From Azotimanducus sp965220185 (GTDB taxonomy: Bacteria > Pseudomonadota > Gammaproteobacteria > Pseudomonadales > Azotimanducaceae), in contig OZ244807.1 in the NCBI GenBank assembly GCA_965220185.1, forward strand, positions 1,736,001 to 1,800,000: a DNA stretch of 64,000 bases, given 5' to 3'. The notes under the pieces are model-generated. The model was not told where the DNA came from and searched no databases. It worked only from the letters and a program-made list of their open reading frames with translations. This document shows positions 54,490 to 63,071 of this stretch, in pieces. The position numbers and the translations under genes were made by a program. Position 1 is the stretch's first letter. Each line of letters begins with the position of its first letter.

Positions 54490-54691
54490 TACCATGGCCT
54501 TTCAGCAGCTCGGGGCGAATCTCAACGGCGATGCCTTCATCCCATTCCGGCAATCCACTGTGGTCGAACCAATCAACACCAGCAAGACGCGCTTGCTGGC
54601 AGGGCGTGAGCCTCTCTCCGATAATCTCCCCCGTCACTTCATCCACACAGAACCGACGCTGAATATAAGCCTCGCGCTCTGCGTCTGTCAT
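54467..54691 (-). CDS. Small partner protein of the broken PIN-like gene
   Basis: Frame of 74 residues (beginning MTDAEREAYIQRRFC) that overlaps the start of the broken PIN-like gene by 23 bases. Like the 70-residue protein at 38776 it is small, charged and translationally coupled to a PIN-like gene; a GEIIGERLTPCQQARL stretch can be loosely lined up with GEFLSPYELHLL there, but similarity is weak. It has no lesion itself. If it is an antitoxin, its target is lost at this locus, and it could only matter if it acts on the intact copy. The intergenic space to fdxA upstream is 72 bases. Confidence 0.5.
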   Translation of the reverse strand: MTDAEREAYIQRRFCVDEVTGEIIGERLTPCQQARLAGVDWFDHSGLPEWDEGIAVEIRPELLKGHGNDKALER

Positions 54692-54763
54692 CAGCAGTTT
54701 GTGGTGGTCATCTGAGGGTTTGAATCAGTATGCCGACACGCCGTCAAACACCCTGACGCAACC

Positions 54764-55087
54764 TCAACGCTCCAAATACTCGCGCTTGTCCGTGACTTCT
54801 TTCCAATCGTCTGCATCCGCAGGCGGTGTGCCGATCTCGGTGATGTTTGGCCAAACCTCGGCAAGCTCGGCGTTAATCTCAATGAACGCCTGCTGCTTTT
54901 CGGGCAGTTCGTCCTCCGCATAAATGGCCTCGACCGGACATTCGGGCTCGCACAGCGCGCAGTCAATGCATTCGTCAGGATGAATGACGAGCATGTTGGG
55001 ACCTTCATAGAAGCAATCGACAGGGCAGACTTCCACGCAATCCATGTATTTGCATTTGATGCAGTTTTCGGTGACAACAAAGGTCAT
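54764..55087 (-). CDS. fdxA: 7Fe ferredoxin FdxA
   Basis: Ferredoxin of 107 residues. Cysteines at 9, 12, 17, 21 and 25 (ENCIKCKYMDCVEVCPVDCF) and at 40, 43, 46 and 50 (DECIDCALCEPECP) match the [3Fe-4S][4Fe-4S] pattern of Azotobacter-type FdxA, with the C-terminal extension AFIEINAELAEVWPNIT present. It acts as a low-potential electron carrier in the cytoplasm. It follows mutS after 12 bases on the same strand, a linkage common in proteobacteria. Confidence 0.95.
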   Translation of the reverse strand: MTFVVTENCIKCKYMDCVEVCPVDCFYEGPNMLVIHPDECIDCALCEPECPVEAIYAEDELPEKQQAFIEINAELAEVWPNITEIGTPPADADDWKEVTDKREYLER

Positions 55088-55099
55088 GTCAGTAGGGTC

Positions 55100-57679
55100 T
55101 CAATTCTCACTTGGTTTGTCAGATGCGATCTTGGCTGCTGTGATCAGCTCGTAGAGTGCGCTGTGTGCATCACGCGGCGACAAGGCATCGGCATCTAGCG
55201 ATGCAATTCTATCAACAAGCACCTTCATTTCGTGAGAGACATGGGCGGAATCCGTCTCGAACAGTGTCGATGCGCCCTGAATCTGCGGTTGAATTCGGGA
55301 TTCGAGTCGCAGCAGTTCCTCTCTCGCGTCGCGCAACACGCTCGCTGGCACCCCGGCGCGCTTGGCAACTTCAATGCCGTAGCTGCGCGACGCCGGGCCT
55401 GAATCGACCTTGTAGAGAAACACGATGTCCTCTTGATGATCGGTGGCTGAAAGATGCACATTCTCAATGCCGGGAAGCTCGGCAAGCGCTGTCAACTCGA
55501 AATAATGGGTCGCGAACAGACACAGGCTCTGGCAAGCGTGCGCGAGATGGCGGGCAATGGCAAAGGCGAGCGCGAGGCCATCATAGGTGCTGGTGCCGCG
55601 GCCAATCTCATCGATCAACACCAGCGAGTCGGCGCTTGCGTTGTTGAGCAGGTTCGCCGTCTCGATCATCTCTGTCATAAAAGTAGAGCGCCCTTGCGTG
55701 AGGTCGTCGGACGCGCCGATGCGCGTGAAGATGGCATCGATAGGGCCGATTCTCGCTTCTGCTGCTGGCACCCATGAGCCGATGTGCGCGAGCAGCGCAA
55801 TGAGGGCTGTTTGCCGCATGTAGGTCGATTTGCCGCCCATATTGGGGCCGGTGACAACGAGCAGTCTGGCATCGTTTTCGAGCCGCAAGTCATTGCGGAT
55901 AAAGGGCTGCGCGATGTGTTCCGCAACCACCGGATGCCAGCCGCCGCGATAGGCGATGCCACGCGCCTGCACAAACGCTGGCGCGCAGAAGCCAAGGCTG
56001 CGGGCACGTTCGCCCAAGCTCGCGAGAGCATCAAGTTCGGCGACTGCCGAGGCCGCGACCTTCAGTTCGGCGACGCTCGATTGCAGCGTGTCGAGCAAAG
56101 CTTGATACAAGGCGGCTTCCAAAGCAATGGCGCGGTTCTCGCTTGACAGGGCTTCGCTTTCAAAGGCTTTCAATTCTGCGGTCGTGTAGCGCTGCGCATT
56201 CTTGAGGGTCTGCCGTGGTATGTAATGATCCGGCACGCGCAAACGCGCGGCGCGACTGATTTCGATGTAATAGCCATGCACGCGGTTGTAGCCGACCTTC
56301 AGTCCCTGATTGCCGGTCTTGAGACGCTCATCGGCTTCGAGCTGCTGTAGAAAATCCTGCGCGTTTTGTTGCACGCCGCGCAAGCGATCAAGTTCGTCAT
56401 CGTAGCCATCGGCCATATAGCCGCCTTCGCGCATCAAGGCAGGTGGTTCGTTGACGAGCGCGCGCATGAGGATTGTTCGCAGATCGTTGAACTCAGGGCA
56501 GCGGGTGCGAATATCAATCAGGCATGTGGCTGTCGCTTGGGCAAGCGTGTTTGCGATCTCGGGCAGCAGCTCGAGGGCGCACCGGAGCTTGACGAGATCA
56601 CGAGGGGAAACGCTGCGAAGCGCAAGTCGCGATACGATGCGTTCCATGTCTCCAAATTCGGCGAGCAGCGGTGCGAGCGTTTCGTCGAGGCGAGAATGGA
56701 CAGTCTCGGAGACTGCCGCTTGCCGATCAAGCACATCCTCAATCAGGCGGCTCGGGGCGCGTAGCCAATCGCGCAGCCGGCGCGCGCCCATGGCCGTGCG
56801 CGTTCTATTCATCAGGCTGAAAAGCGTCGGCGACGCACTGCCGTCTGGCCGCATGTCAATTTCAAGCGCTCGGCGGGTGACGGCATCGAGATGCACTCGC
56901 TCATCGGTGCGCAGCACTTTGAGCGTATCAATGTGCGCGGCGCTCTGACCAACCTTGCGCTTCGCATAGGTCAAAACGGCGCCAGCCGCAGCGATGCCTA
57001 GCGGCTTGTCATCGCAGCCAAAGCCGCTCAAATCTTCAACGCCGAATTGACGGCGCAGGCGACGCTCACCCGCATGGGCATCAAAATCAAGCTGGTCGAG
57101 TGTTTTTACACATAGTGCTTGTGGCAGGATTCCCTCACATGCGCCTTCGCGCGCGATGAGCACCTCACTTGGATTGAAGCGGGTGATTTCCGCTATCAGG
57201 TCACGGCTGCTGTCCGCTTCACCAATTTGAAATGTGCCGGACGCCAAGGACAGATAGGCGATTCCAAAGCGAGCGGCATCGGTTGATTCGGCAATGGCGA
57301 GCAGCCCGCTGTCGCTTGCCTGTTCAATAAAAGCGTCCTCGAACAGAGTGCCGGGCGTGAGCACGCGGGTGACCTTGCGCGCGACCGGCCCCTTGCCGGT
57401 CTGCGGTTCTTCAAGCTGGTCGCAAATGGCGATTGACTCGCCTTGTCGCAAGAGTTTGGCCAAATAGGATTCTGCCGCGTGCTTCGGAATCCCGCACATG
57501 GGGATGCGTCCGCCTTTGGCCGAGCTTCGCGCCGTGAGCGTCAAGTCAAGCAGGCTTGATGCACGCTTCGCGTCGTCATGGAAAAGCTCGTAGAAATCAC
57601 CCATCTGAAAGAACAGCAGATCATCTGGATGCGCCGACTTCATGCGCCGATACTGCGCCATGATCGGCGTGTCGTCCAT
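55100..57679 (-). CDS. mutS: DNA mismatch repair protein MutS
   Basis: Mismatch-recognition ATPase of 859 residues, full length. The mismatch-binding N-terminus has QYRRMKSAHPDDLLFFQMGDFYELF with the Phe-x-Glu motif within it (GDFYELF in domain I). The ATPase core shows GPNMGGKSTYMRQ at about 609-621, LIDEIGRGTSTYDGLALA and FATHYFEL. The C-terminal dimerisation region follows. It is downstream of mpl by 2 bases and upstream of fdxA by 12 bases. A working mismatch repair system is relevant to the stability of the poly-C tract at 27178, since single-base slippage is normally corrected by MutS. Confidence 0.96.
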   Translation of the reverse strand: MDDTPIMAQYRRMKSAHPDDLLFFQMGDFYELFHDDAKRASSLLDLTLTARSSAKGGRIPMCGIPKHAAESYLAKLLRQGESIAICDQLEEPQTGKGPVARKVTRVLTPGTLFEDAFIEQASDSGLLAIAESTDAARFGIAYLSLASGTFQIGEADSSRDLIAEITRFNPSEVLIAREGACEGILPQALCVKTLDQLDFDAHAGERRLRRQFGVEDLSGFGCDDKPLGIAAAGAVLTYAKRKVGQSAAHIDTLKVLRTDERVHLDAVTRRALEIDMRPDGSASPTLFSLMNRTRTAMGARRLRDWLRAPSRLIEDVLDRQAAVSETVHSRLDETLAPLLAEFGDMERIVSRLALRSVSPRDLVKLRCALELLPEIANTLAQATATCLIDIRTRCPEFNDLRTILMRALVNEPPALMREGGYMADGYDDELDRLRGVQQNAQDFLQQLEADERLKTGNQGLKVGYNRVHGYYIEISRAARLRVPDHYIPRQTLKNAQRYTTAELKAFESEALSSENRAIALEAALYQALLDTLQSSVAELKVAASAVAELDALASLGERARSLGFCAPAFVQARGIAYRGGWHPVVAEHIAQPFIRNDLRLENDARLLVVTGPNMGGKSTYMRQTALIALLAHIGSWVPAAEARIGPIDAIFTRIGASDDLTQGRSTFMTEMIETANLLNNASADSLVLIDEIGRGTSTYDGLALAFAIARHLAHACQSLCLFATHYFELTALAELPGIENVHLSATDHQEDIVFLYKVDSGPASRSYGIEVAKRAGVPASVLRDAREELLRLESRIQPQIQGASTLFETDSAHVSHEMKVLVDRIASLDADALSPRDAHSALYELITAAKIASDKPSEN

Positions 57680-57681
57680 GG

Positions 57682-59067
57682 CTAATGATCTCTCAAACGT
57701 GCGAGCAGCTTCTCGCGCAGGCCGCCGAAGCTGCCATTGCTCATCAAGACCAGATGCATTGTGCCTGCGCTCGAAGGCAGTCGCGCGAGTGTTTCGGCCA
57801 GCTCGTCAATGGATGTCTCGATGCGCGCCGGCACCTTGGAGTGCTCGATCAGATAGTTCATATCCCAGGTAATCCCCGCGCCTTTGAACCAGAACACGCG
57901 CGAGGCGTCCCTTGTTGAATCAGCAAGCGCCGAGCGCAGCGTGCCGAGCGACATTGTATGCGAGCGTGGCTCGATGGCGGCGATGACTTCGGCGTGGCTG
58001 TCTTCAGCGCGTGCGCGTGCGCTGAGCGCGGCAAGCGTCTTGGCGATGGCGGTCGGATGATGCGCGAAATCATCATAGACTTTGAGGCCGGGGCGATCGA
58101 CAATGATTTCGAGCCGCCGTCCGACGCCTTGATAGCGCGACAGCGCATCAATCCCGGTGGCTGGGTCAATGCCAACATGCGCGGCGGCGGCAAGCGCGCC
58201 AAGCGCATTGGCGACCATATGCCCGCCGCTCTCGCGCCAATTCACTTCGCCGATTGGTGTGCCCTTGCGCAGCACCCGATACGCGCTGCCATCAATCGTC
58301 AAGAGTTCGGCGCACCAGTCGGCTTCTTTGTCGCACAAGGAAAAGGTTTCACGTTCGCTCCAGCAGCCTCGTTCAAGTACGCGATCGACGCTCGCATCGG
58401 CAATCGGCGTGATCACGCGGCCAGACACCGGCACGCTGCGCAAGAGCTGATGGAACTGCGTCTCGATCGCTTGCAAATGATCGTAGATATCCGCATGGTC
58501 GTATTCAAGATTGTTGATGACGAGGGTGCGTGGACGATAATGCAGGAACTTGGCGCGGCGATCAAAGTAGGAGCAGTCGTACTCGTCGGCTTCCAAAACG
58601 AACCATTTGCAAGTGCCGAGCCTCGCGCCAGATGCGAAGTTCTTCGGCGCACCGCCGATCAGAAACCCGGGGTTCGCGCCCGCATGTTCCAGTATCCACG
58701 CGAGCATGCTTGCGCCTGATGTTTTGCCGTGCGTGCCAGCGACCGCAAGCGGCCAGCGCCCGGGCAGAACGTGACTGCCTAGAAACTCCGCGCCCGATAC
58801 ATAGCGAAGGCCTCGGTCGAGCACGGCCTCGACACCGGGATGCCCGCGCGAGCAGCGCGCATTGCCCATGACGACGAGGTCGGGCGGCGGCGAAAGGGAT
58901 GATTCATCAAAGCCCGGCTGCGCGTCAATTTCATGCCGGGCAAGAATGTCGCTCATCGGCGGATAGAGGAGTTCATCGTAGCCTGCGACCTCGTGCCCCA
59001 AGGATTTTGCGAGCACGGCGAGATTCCCCATCAAGGTGCCGCCGATGCCGAGAAAGTAGAGGCGCAT
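57682..59067 (-). CDS. mpl: UDP-N-acetylmuramate:L-alanyl-gamma-D-glutamyl-meso-diaminopimelate ligase
   Basis: Murein-tripeptide ligase of 461 residues that recycles peptidoglycan peptides onto UDP-MurNAc. It is a Mur-ligase relative with an N-terminal nucleotide-binding domain (YFLGIGGTLMGNLAVLAKSLG), ATP loop GTHGKTS at 111-117, and the central VLEADEYDCSYFDRRAKF and NLEYDHADIYDH blocks typical of Mpl rather than MurC. The C-terminal domain has VYDDFAHHPTAI. It abuts mutS (2 bases) and starts directly at the end of the phosphofructokinase gene. Confidence 0.94.
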   Translation of the reverse strand: MRLYFLGIGGTLMGNLAVLAKSLGHEVAGYDELLYPPMSDILARHEIDAQPGFDESSLSPPPDLVVMGNARCSRGHPGVEAVLDRGLRYVSGAEFLGSHVLPGRWPLAVAGTHGKTSGASMLAWILEHAGANPGFLIGGAPKNFASGARLGTCKWFVLEADEYDCSYFDRRAKFLHYRPRTLVINNLEYDHADIYDHLQAIETQFHQLLRSVPVSGRVITPIADASVDRVLERGCWSERETFSLCDKEADWCAELLTIDGSAYRVLRKGTPIGEVNWRESGGHMVANALGALAAAAHVGIDPATGIDALSRYQGVGRRLEIIVDRPGLKVYDDFAHHPTAIAKTLAALSARARAEDSHAEVIAAIEPRSHTMSLGTLRSALADSTRDASRVFWFKGAGITWDMNYLIEHSKVPARIETSIDELAETLARLPSSAGTMHLVLMSNGSFGGLREKLLARLRDH

Positions 59068-60324
59068 TCAACGCGAGCGCGGCGCGAGTTTGCGAGCTGC
59101 CAGGATATTCTTGAGCGCTGTTCGCTGCGGTAGTCCCTGATGGTAGGTCGGGTAGTCCTCGCCAGCGATGAGCGGCCTCAGATAGGTTCGCGCCGCCTCG
59201 GTGATGCAGAAGCCATCTTCGCTGATGAAGTTCCTGGGCATGGTCTTTTCGACGTTGGCAACGTCTTCGAGCCGCGCTGTGCCGATGCGCCATTCGTAGG
59301 GGTCGTCCGATAGACGTTCGATTGTCGGCATGACGCCGGTCTCGCCTTGCACGGCGAGTTCAACCGCAGACTCGCCCAAGGCTTTGGCTTGCGCGACATC
59401 GGTTGCGGATGCCAAGTGGCGGGCGCTGCGCTGCATGTAATCGGCGACTGCCCAGTGGTATTTGATGCCCAAGGCTTCTTGCGTGAGTTCGGCGATTGCC
59501 GGCCCGGCGCCGCCGAGCTGCGCGTGACCAAAGCTGTCGCGTGTGCCGCGTTCGCTCACAAACCGGCCCTCAAAGTCCCGCACCCCTTCCGAGACGACCA
59601 CAACGCAGTAACCGCTGTCCGCGATGCTCTGTTCGACGCGAGCCAGGAAGCGAGTCTTGTCGAACGGCACCTCGGGGAAAAGAATAATCTGCGGAGCATC
59701 GTCCGGCGCCTTGCCGGCAAGTCCTGCGGCGGCCGCGAGCCAGCCAGCGTGCCTGCCCATGACTTCAAGCACAAAGAGCTTGGTCGAGGTCGCGCACATC
59801 GAAGCGACATCGAGCGCGACCTCGCTTGTCGACACTGCGATGTATTTGGCCGCCGAACCAAAACCAGGGCAGCAGTCGGTGACGGGCAGGTCGTTGTCGA
59901 TGGTTTTCGGCACGCCGATGCTGATGACATCAAGCCCCAGTGACGCCGCGTACTGCGACACCTTGTTGGCCGTGTCCATCGAATCACCGCCGCCGTTGTA
60001 GAAGAAGTAGCCAATGTCATGCGCCTTGAAGACTTCGATCAGGCGCTTGTATTCAGCTTCGTTGTCCTTCGGGCTTTTGAGCTTGTGCCTGCACGAGCCG
60101 AACGCGCCGCCCGGTGTTTGCGCAAGCATGTGGATCGCCTCAGTCGATTCAAGGTTGGTATCAATCATATCTTCGTCGAGCGCGCCGATGATGCCATTGC
60201 GACCGGCGTACACATGGCCAATGCGGTCGCCATGTTTGCGCGCCGTCAGAATAAGCGCCGAGGCGGAAGCGTTGATGACTGAAGTCACGCCGCCAGATTG
60301 AGCGTAGAGGGCGTTTCGAGGCAT
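59068..60324 (-). CDS. pfp: Pyrophosphate-type 6-phosphofructokinase
   Basis: Phosphofructokinase of 418 residues from the ATG at 60324. The nucleotide site reads NGGGDSMDTA at about 110-119 and the sugar site PKTIDNDLPVTD at 139-150; Lys in PKTIDND and the Asp in the GGDS motif, in place of Gly-Thr/Gly-Asp pairs of ATP enzymes, indicate PPi as phosphate donor. Such enzymes run glycolysis and gluconeogenesis reversibly. The start is chosen by MPRNALYAQSGGVTSVIN, a usual family N-terminus. It heads the minus-strand run mpl-mutS-fdxA and is divergent from the amidohydrolase gene, with 160 bases between starts. Confidence 0.85.
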   Translation of the reverse strand: MPRNALYAQSGGVTSVINASASALILTARKHGDRIGHVYAGRNGIIGALDEDMIDTNLESTEAIHMLAQTPGGAFGSCRHKLKSPKDNEAEYKRLIEVFKAHDIGYFFYNGGGDSMDTANKVSQYAASLGLDVISIGVPKTIDNDLPVTDCCPGFGSAAKYIAVSTSEVALDVASMCATSTKLFVLEVMGRHAGWLAAAAGLAGKAPDDAPQIILFPEVPFDKTRFLARVEQSIADSGYCVVVVSEGVRDFEGRFVSERGTRDSFGHAQLGGAGPAIAELTQEALGIKYHWAVADYMQRSARHLASATDVAQAKALGESAVELAVQGETGVMPTIERLSDDPYEWRIGTARLEDVANVEKTMPRNFISEDGFCITEAARTYLRPLIAGEDYPTYHQGLPQRTALKNILAARKLAPRSR

Positions 60325-60433
60325 GGATGGAGCATGTGTCCGACAATGGCGCATAGTATGCACTTTGGCTTGCGCTTCTCAACACGCCACTTTGACTGTG
60401 AGTTTGCAGACTTCACAGCCTATCTTGCGAATA

Positions 60434-60454
60434 CATCATGTCTAAGGCATGATG
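60434..60454. promoter_or_regulatory. Inverted repeat CATCATG-N7-CATGATG upstream of the amidohydrolase gene
   Basis: A perfect 7-bp inverted repeat with a 7-base spacer lies 31 bases before the ATG at 60485, in the divergent gap between the phosphofructokinase and amidohydrolase genes. Size and symmetry suit a dimeric regulator, but no adjacent regulator gene or clear promoter is seen, so this may be chance. Confidence 0.3.
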
Positions 60455-60484
60455 CTCGGCCAAAGGCTGCTAGGCGCAATCAGA

Positions 60485-62227
60485 ATGTACGACTATGTCA
60501 TCAAAGGCGGCACCATCGTTGATGGGCTCGGCGGAGAACCCTATGCAGGGGATGTCGCCATTGAAAATGGCAAGATCGCGGCTGTCGGCAAGGTCAGCGG
60601 GCGGGCGCGAGAGCAGATCAACGCCGACGGCACCTATGTGACGCCCGGCTGGGTCGATGTGCACACGCACTACGATGGCCAGGTGAGCTGGGATGACCGT
60701 ATCGACCCATCGTTCTCTCAAGGTGTGACGAGCGTCGTCATGGGCAACTGCGGCGTTGGCTTCGCGCCGTGTCCGCCGGGTGGTGAGCAGCGCCTGATCG
60801 AACTGATGGAAGGCGTCGAGGACATTCCCGGCACGGCCTTGCACGAAGGCATCGAATGGGGTCGATGGGAGACCTTTTCCGAATACATTGACTATCTTGC
60901 AACGCGCGTCTTTGCGCTCGATGTGGGGACGCAGCTGCCGCATAGCGCCGTGCGCAACTATGTCATGGGCGAGCGTGCGCTTACCCATGAAGATGCGACG
61001 GCGGAAGACCTAGAGGCCATGGGGCAAATCGTGCGCGATGGCCTTGAGGCTGGCGCCTTGGGCTTTTCGACCTCGCGCACGGTCGGCCACCGCTCTATCT
61101 GGGGCGAGCCGATTCCCGGCACTTATGCCGAAAAAGCCGAGCTGCTCGCCATTGGCCGCGCTATGAAGGCTGCTGGCAAGGGTGTGTTTCAAGCGGTGCC
61201 TGCTGGCGTCATCGGCGATCTTGCCGGACCGGAAAAGTGGACAACCGAGCAGGAAGTGGAACTCTTCGCTGAAGTTGCGAGGGCGAGTGGCCGCAAATGC
61301 ACCTTCACCCTCATTCAATCTGCGGGCAAGCCGGATCAATGGCGCAATTGCCTTGATATTGTCGAGCGCGCCAACGCCGAAGGCTTAAGCCTGACGCCGC
61401 AGATCACAACGCGCCCCATCGGTTTGGTGACGAGCATTGACTCGTATCACATGTTCATGCGCCGCAAGACCTATCTCGGCTTGGCGCACCTGCCGCTGGC
61501 GGCTCGACTCGCCGAAATGAGAAAGCCTGAAGTGAAGGTGGCGATCCTGAATGACGAGGATGTGCCGCCCGATCAGCCCGGCCTGATGGCGAATATCTAC
61601 GGCGTCATGGCCATGGCGGCGGGCGCTATGTACCCGCTTGAATCTCCGGTCAACTACGAGCCGGATGCGAGCAGCAGCCTCGGCGCCCAGGCAGAGGCGG
61701 CTGGTCGCGATATTCATGAGTTCATGTACGACTATCTCACCGGCGAGGCGCATCGCTTCGCCGTGTTGCTCGGGGCCATGTCGGCGGACAATGCGTTCCA
61801 AGCGATTGAGGCAATGATCGAGCACCCGCAGACGACTATCGGACTGTCCGATGCAGGCGCGCATGTGAACCTCATATTCGACGCCGTTGGGCCGACCTAT
61901 CAACTCACGCATTGGGTGCGCGATCGCACCAAGGGCAGGCGCTTCCCCGTAGAGCACATCGTTGCCAAGCAGACGCACAGCAACGCCAGACTGTTCGGCC
62001 TCGATGACCGCGGCAGCCTGCAAGTCGGCAAGCGCGCTGATGTCAATATCCTGGACCTCGCGAACCTCGGACTGGAGCCGCTGCAAGTCCACCATGACCT
62101 ACCTGCTGGCGGCGGCCGCATCCTGCAGCCAGCGAGAGGGTATCTGAACACGTTTGTCGCTGGCGTCAAAACACGCGAGCGCGACGAGGACACGGGGGCG
62201 CGGCCCGGGCGCGTGATTCGAGCTTGA
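60485..62227 (+). CDS. Amidohydrolase, N-acyl-D-amino-acid deacylase family
   Basis: Metal-dependent amidohydrolase of 580 residues from the ATG at 60485. The N-terminal beta domain and metal site are seen in YDYVIKGGTIVDGLGGEPYAGDVAIENGKI and PGWVDVHTHYDGQ with His60 and His62; downstream are SQGVTSVVMGNCGVGFAPC with the Cys typical of D-aminoacylases, and GLSDAGAHVN carrying the catalytic Asp. Family members deacylate N-acyl-D-glutamate, -aspartate or related compounds; the specific substrate is unknown. The SDR gene starts 7 bases downstream, so both form an operon. Confidence 0.87.
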   Translation: MYDYVIKGGTIVDGLGGEPYAGDVAIENGKIAAVGKVSGRAREQINADGTYVTPGWVDVHTHYDGQVSWDDRIDPSFSQGVTSVVMGNCGVGFAPCPPGGEQRLIELMEGVEDIPGTALHEGIEWGRWETFSEYIDYLATRVFALDVGTQLPHSAVRNYVMGERALTHEDATAEDLEAMGQIVRDGLEAGALGFSTSRTVGHRSIWGEPIPGTYAEKAELLAIGRAMKAAGKGVFQAVPAGVIGDLAGPEKWTTEQEVELFAEVARASGRKCTFTLIQSAGKPDQWRNCLDIVERANAEGLSLTPQITTRPIGLVTSIDSYHMFMRRKTYLGLAHLPLAARLAEMRKPEVKVAILNDEDVPPDQPGLMANIYGVMAMAAGAMYPLESPVNYEPDASSSLGAQAEAAGRDIHEFMYDYLTGEAHRFAVLLGAMSADNAFQAIEAMIEHPQTTIGLSDAGAHVNLIFDAVGPTYQLTHWVRDRTKGRRFPVEHIVAKQTHSNARLFGLDDRGSLQVGKRADVNILDLANLGLEPLQVHHDLPAGGGRILQPARGYLNTFVAGVKTRERDEDTGARPGRVIRA

Positions 62228-62234
62228 CGACAAC

Positions 62235-63071
62235 ATGATTCCTTGGCTCGGCGCGGGCAAGACCGCTGTCGTCACTGGCGGCGCGAATGGCATCGGCCTC
62301 GTCGCAGTAGAGCACTTCCTGAGCGCCGGCATGAACGTGGTGATTGCAGACCGCGACGAGCAAGCGCTTAATGCCGCCAAAGAAGCTTTGTCAGCGAGGG
62401 ACGGCCAGCTTGTCGCTTTGCCGTGCGATGTCGCCAGCTACGCGGAAGTAGAACAGCTGCGCGCGCAGGTGGGCGAGCAATTTGGCACCGTCCATTGCCT
62501 CATGAACAATGCTGGCGCCGCCCTCGGGCGCCCTGAGCCTTGGGAAGACCTCGCCACTTGGAAACGCCAGATCGATGTCAATCTATGGGGCGTTGTCCAT
62601 GGATGCCAAGCCTTTGCGCCGCTCATGCAGGATGCCACTGAGTCGGCGGCGATTATCAATACAGGCTCCAAGCAGGGCATCACCAATCCGCCCGGCGGCT
62701 ATGCCTACAACCTCTCAAAGGCAGGCGTGCTCGCGTACACGCAAAGCCTTGCCCATGCGCTTCGGCAACGCCCAGACAACCAAATTTCAGTACATTTGCT
62801 GGTGCCGGGATTCACATACTCCAATATGATTGCGCGCTTCATTCCAGAACAGCCGCCGGGCGCCTGGACGCCAGGGCAAGTCGTGGATTACATGCTTGCG
62901 TCAGTCGAGCGCGGCGACTTTTACATCCTCTGCCCGGACAACGACACGCCGCGTGCGCTCGACAATGCGCGCATTCAATGGAATGCCGACGACATCGTCA
63001 AGAATCGGCCAGCCCTCTCGCGCTGGCACCCTGACTATTCGGCAGAATACGAAGCGTTCGTTCGGCTTTAA
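62235..63071 (+). CDS. Short-chain dehydrogenase/reductase
   Basis: SDR of 278 residues. The cofactor motif TGGANGIG is at 14-21, an Asp in IADRDEQ suggests NAD(H) preference, NNAGA is at about 91-95, and the catalytic residues are Ser144 (INTGSKQG), Tyr158 and Lys162 (YAYNLSKAG). The C-terminal 50 residues form an extension with HPDYSAEYEAFV. It is cotranscribed with the amidohydrolase and its 3' end overlaps the convergent uvrB gene by 4 bases. The substrate is unknown. Confidence 0.87.
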   Translation: MIPWLGAGKTAVVTGGANGIGLVAVEHFLSAGMNVVIADRDEQALNAAKEALSARDGQLVALPCDVASYAEVEQLRAQVGEQFGTVHCLMNNAGAALGRPEPWEDLATWKRQIDVNLWGVVHGCQAFAPLMQDATESAAIINTGSKQGITNPPGGYAYNLSKAGVLAYTQSLAHALRQRPDNQISVHLLVPGFTYSNMIARFIPEQPPGAWTPGQVVDYMLASVERGDFYILCPDNDTPRALDNARIQWNADDIVKNRPALSRWHPDYSAEYEAFVRL

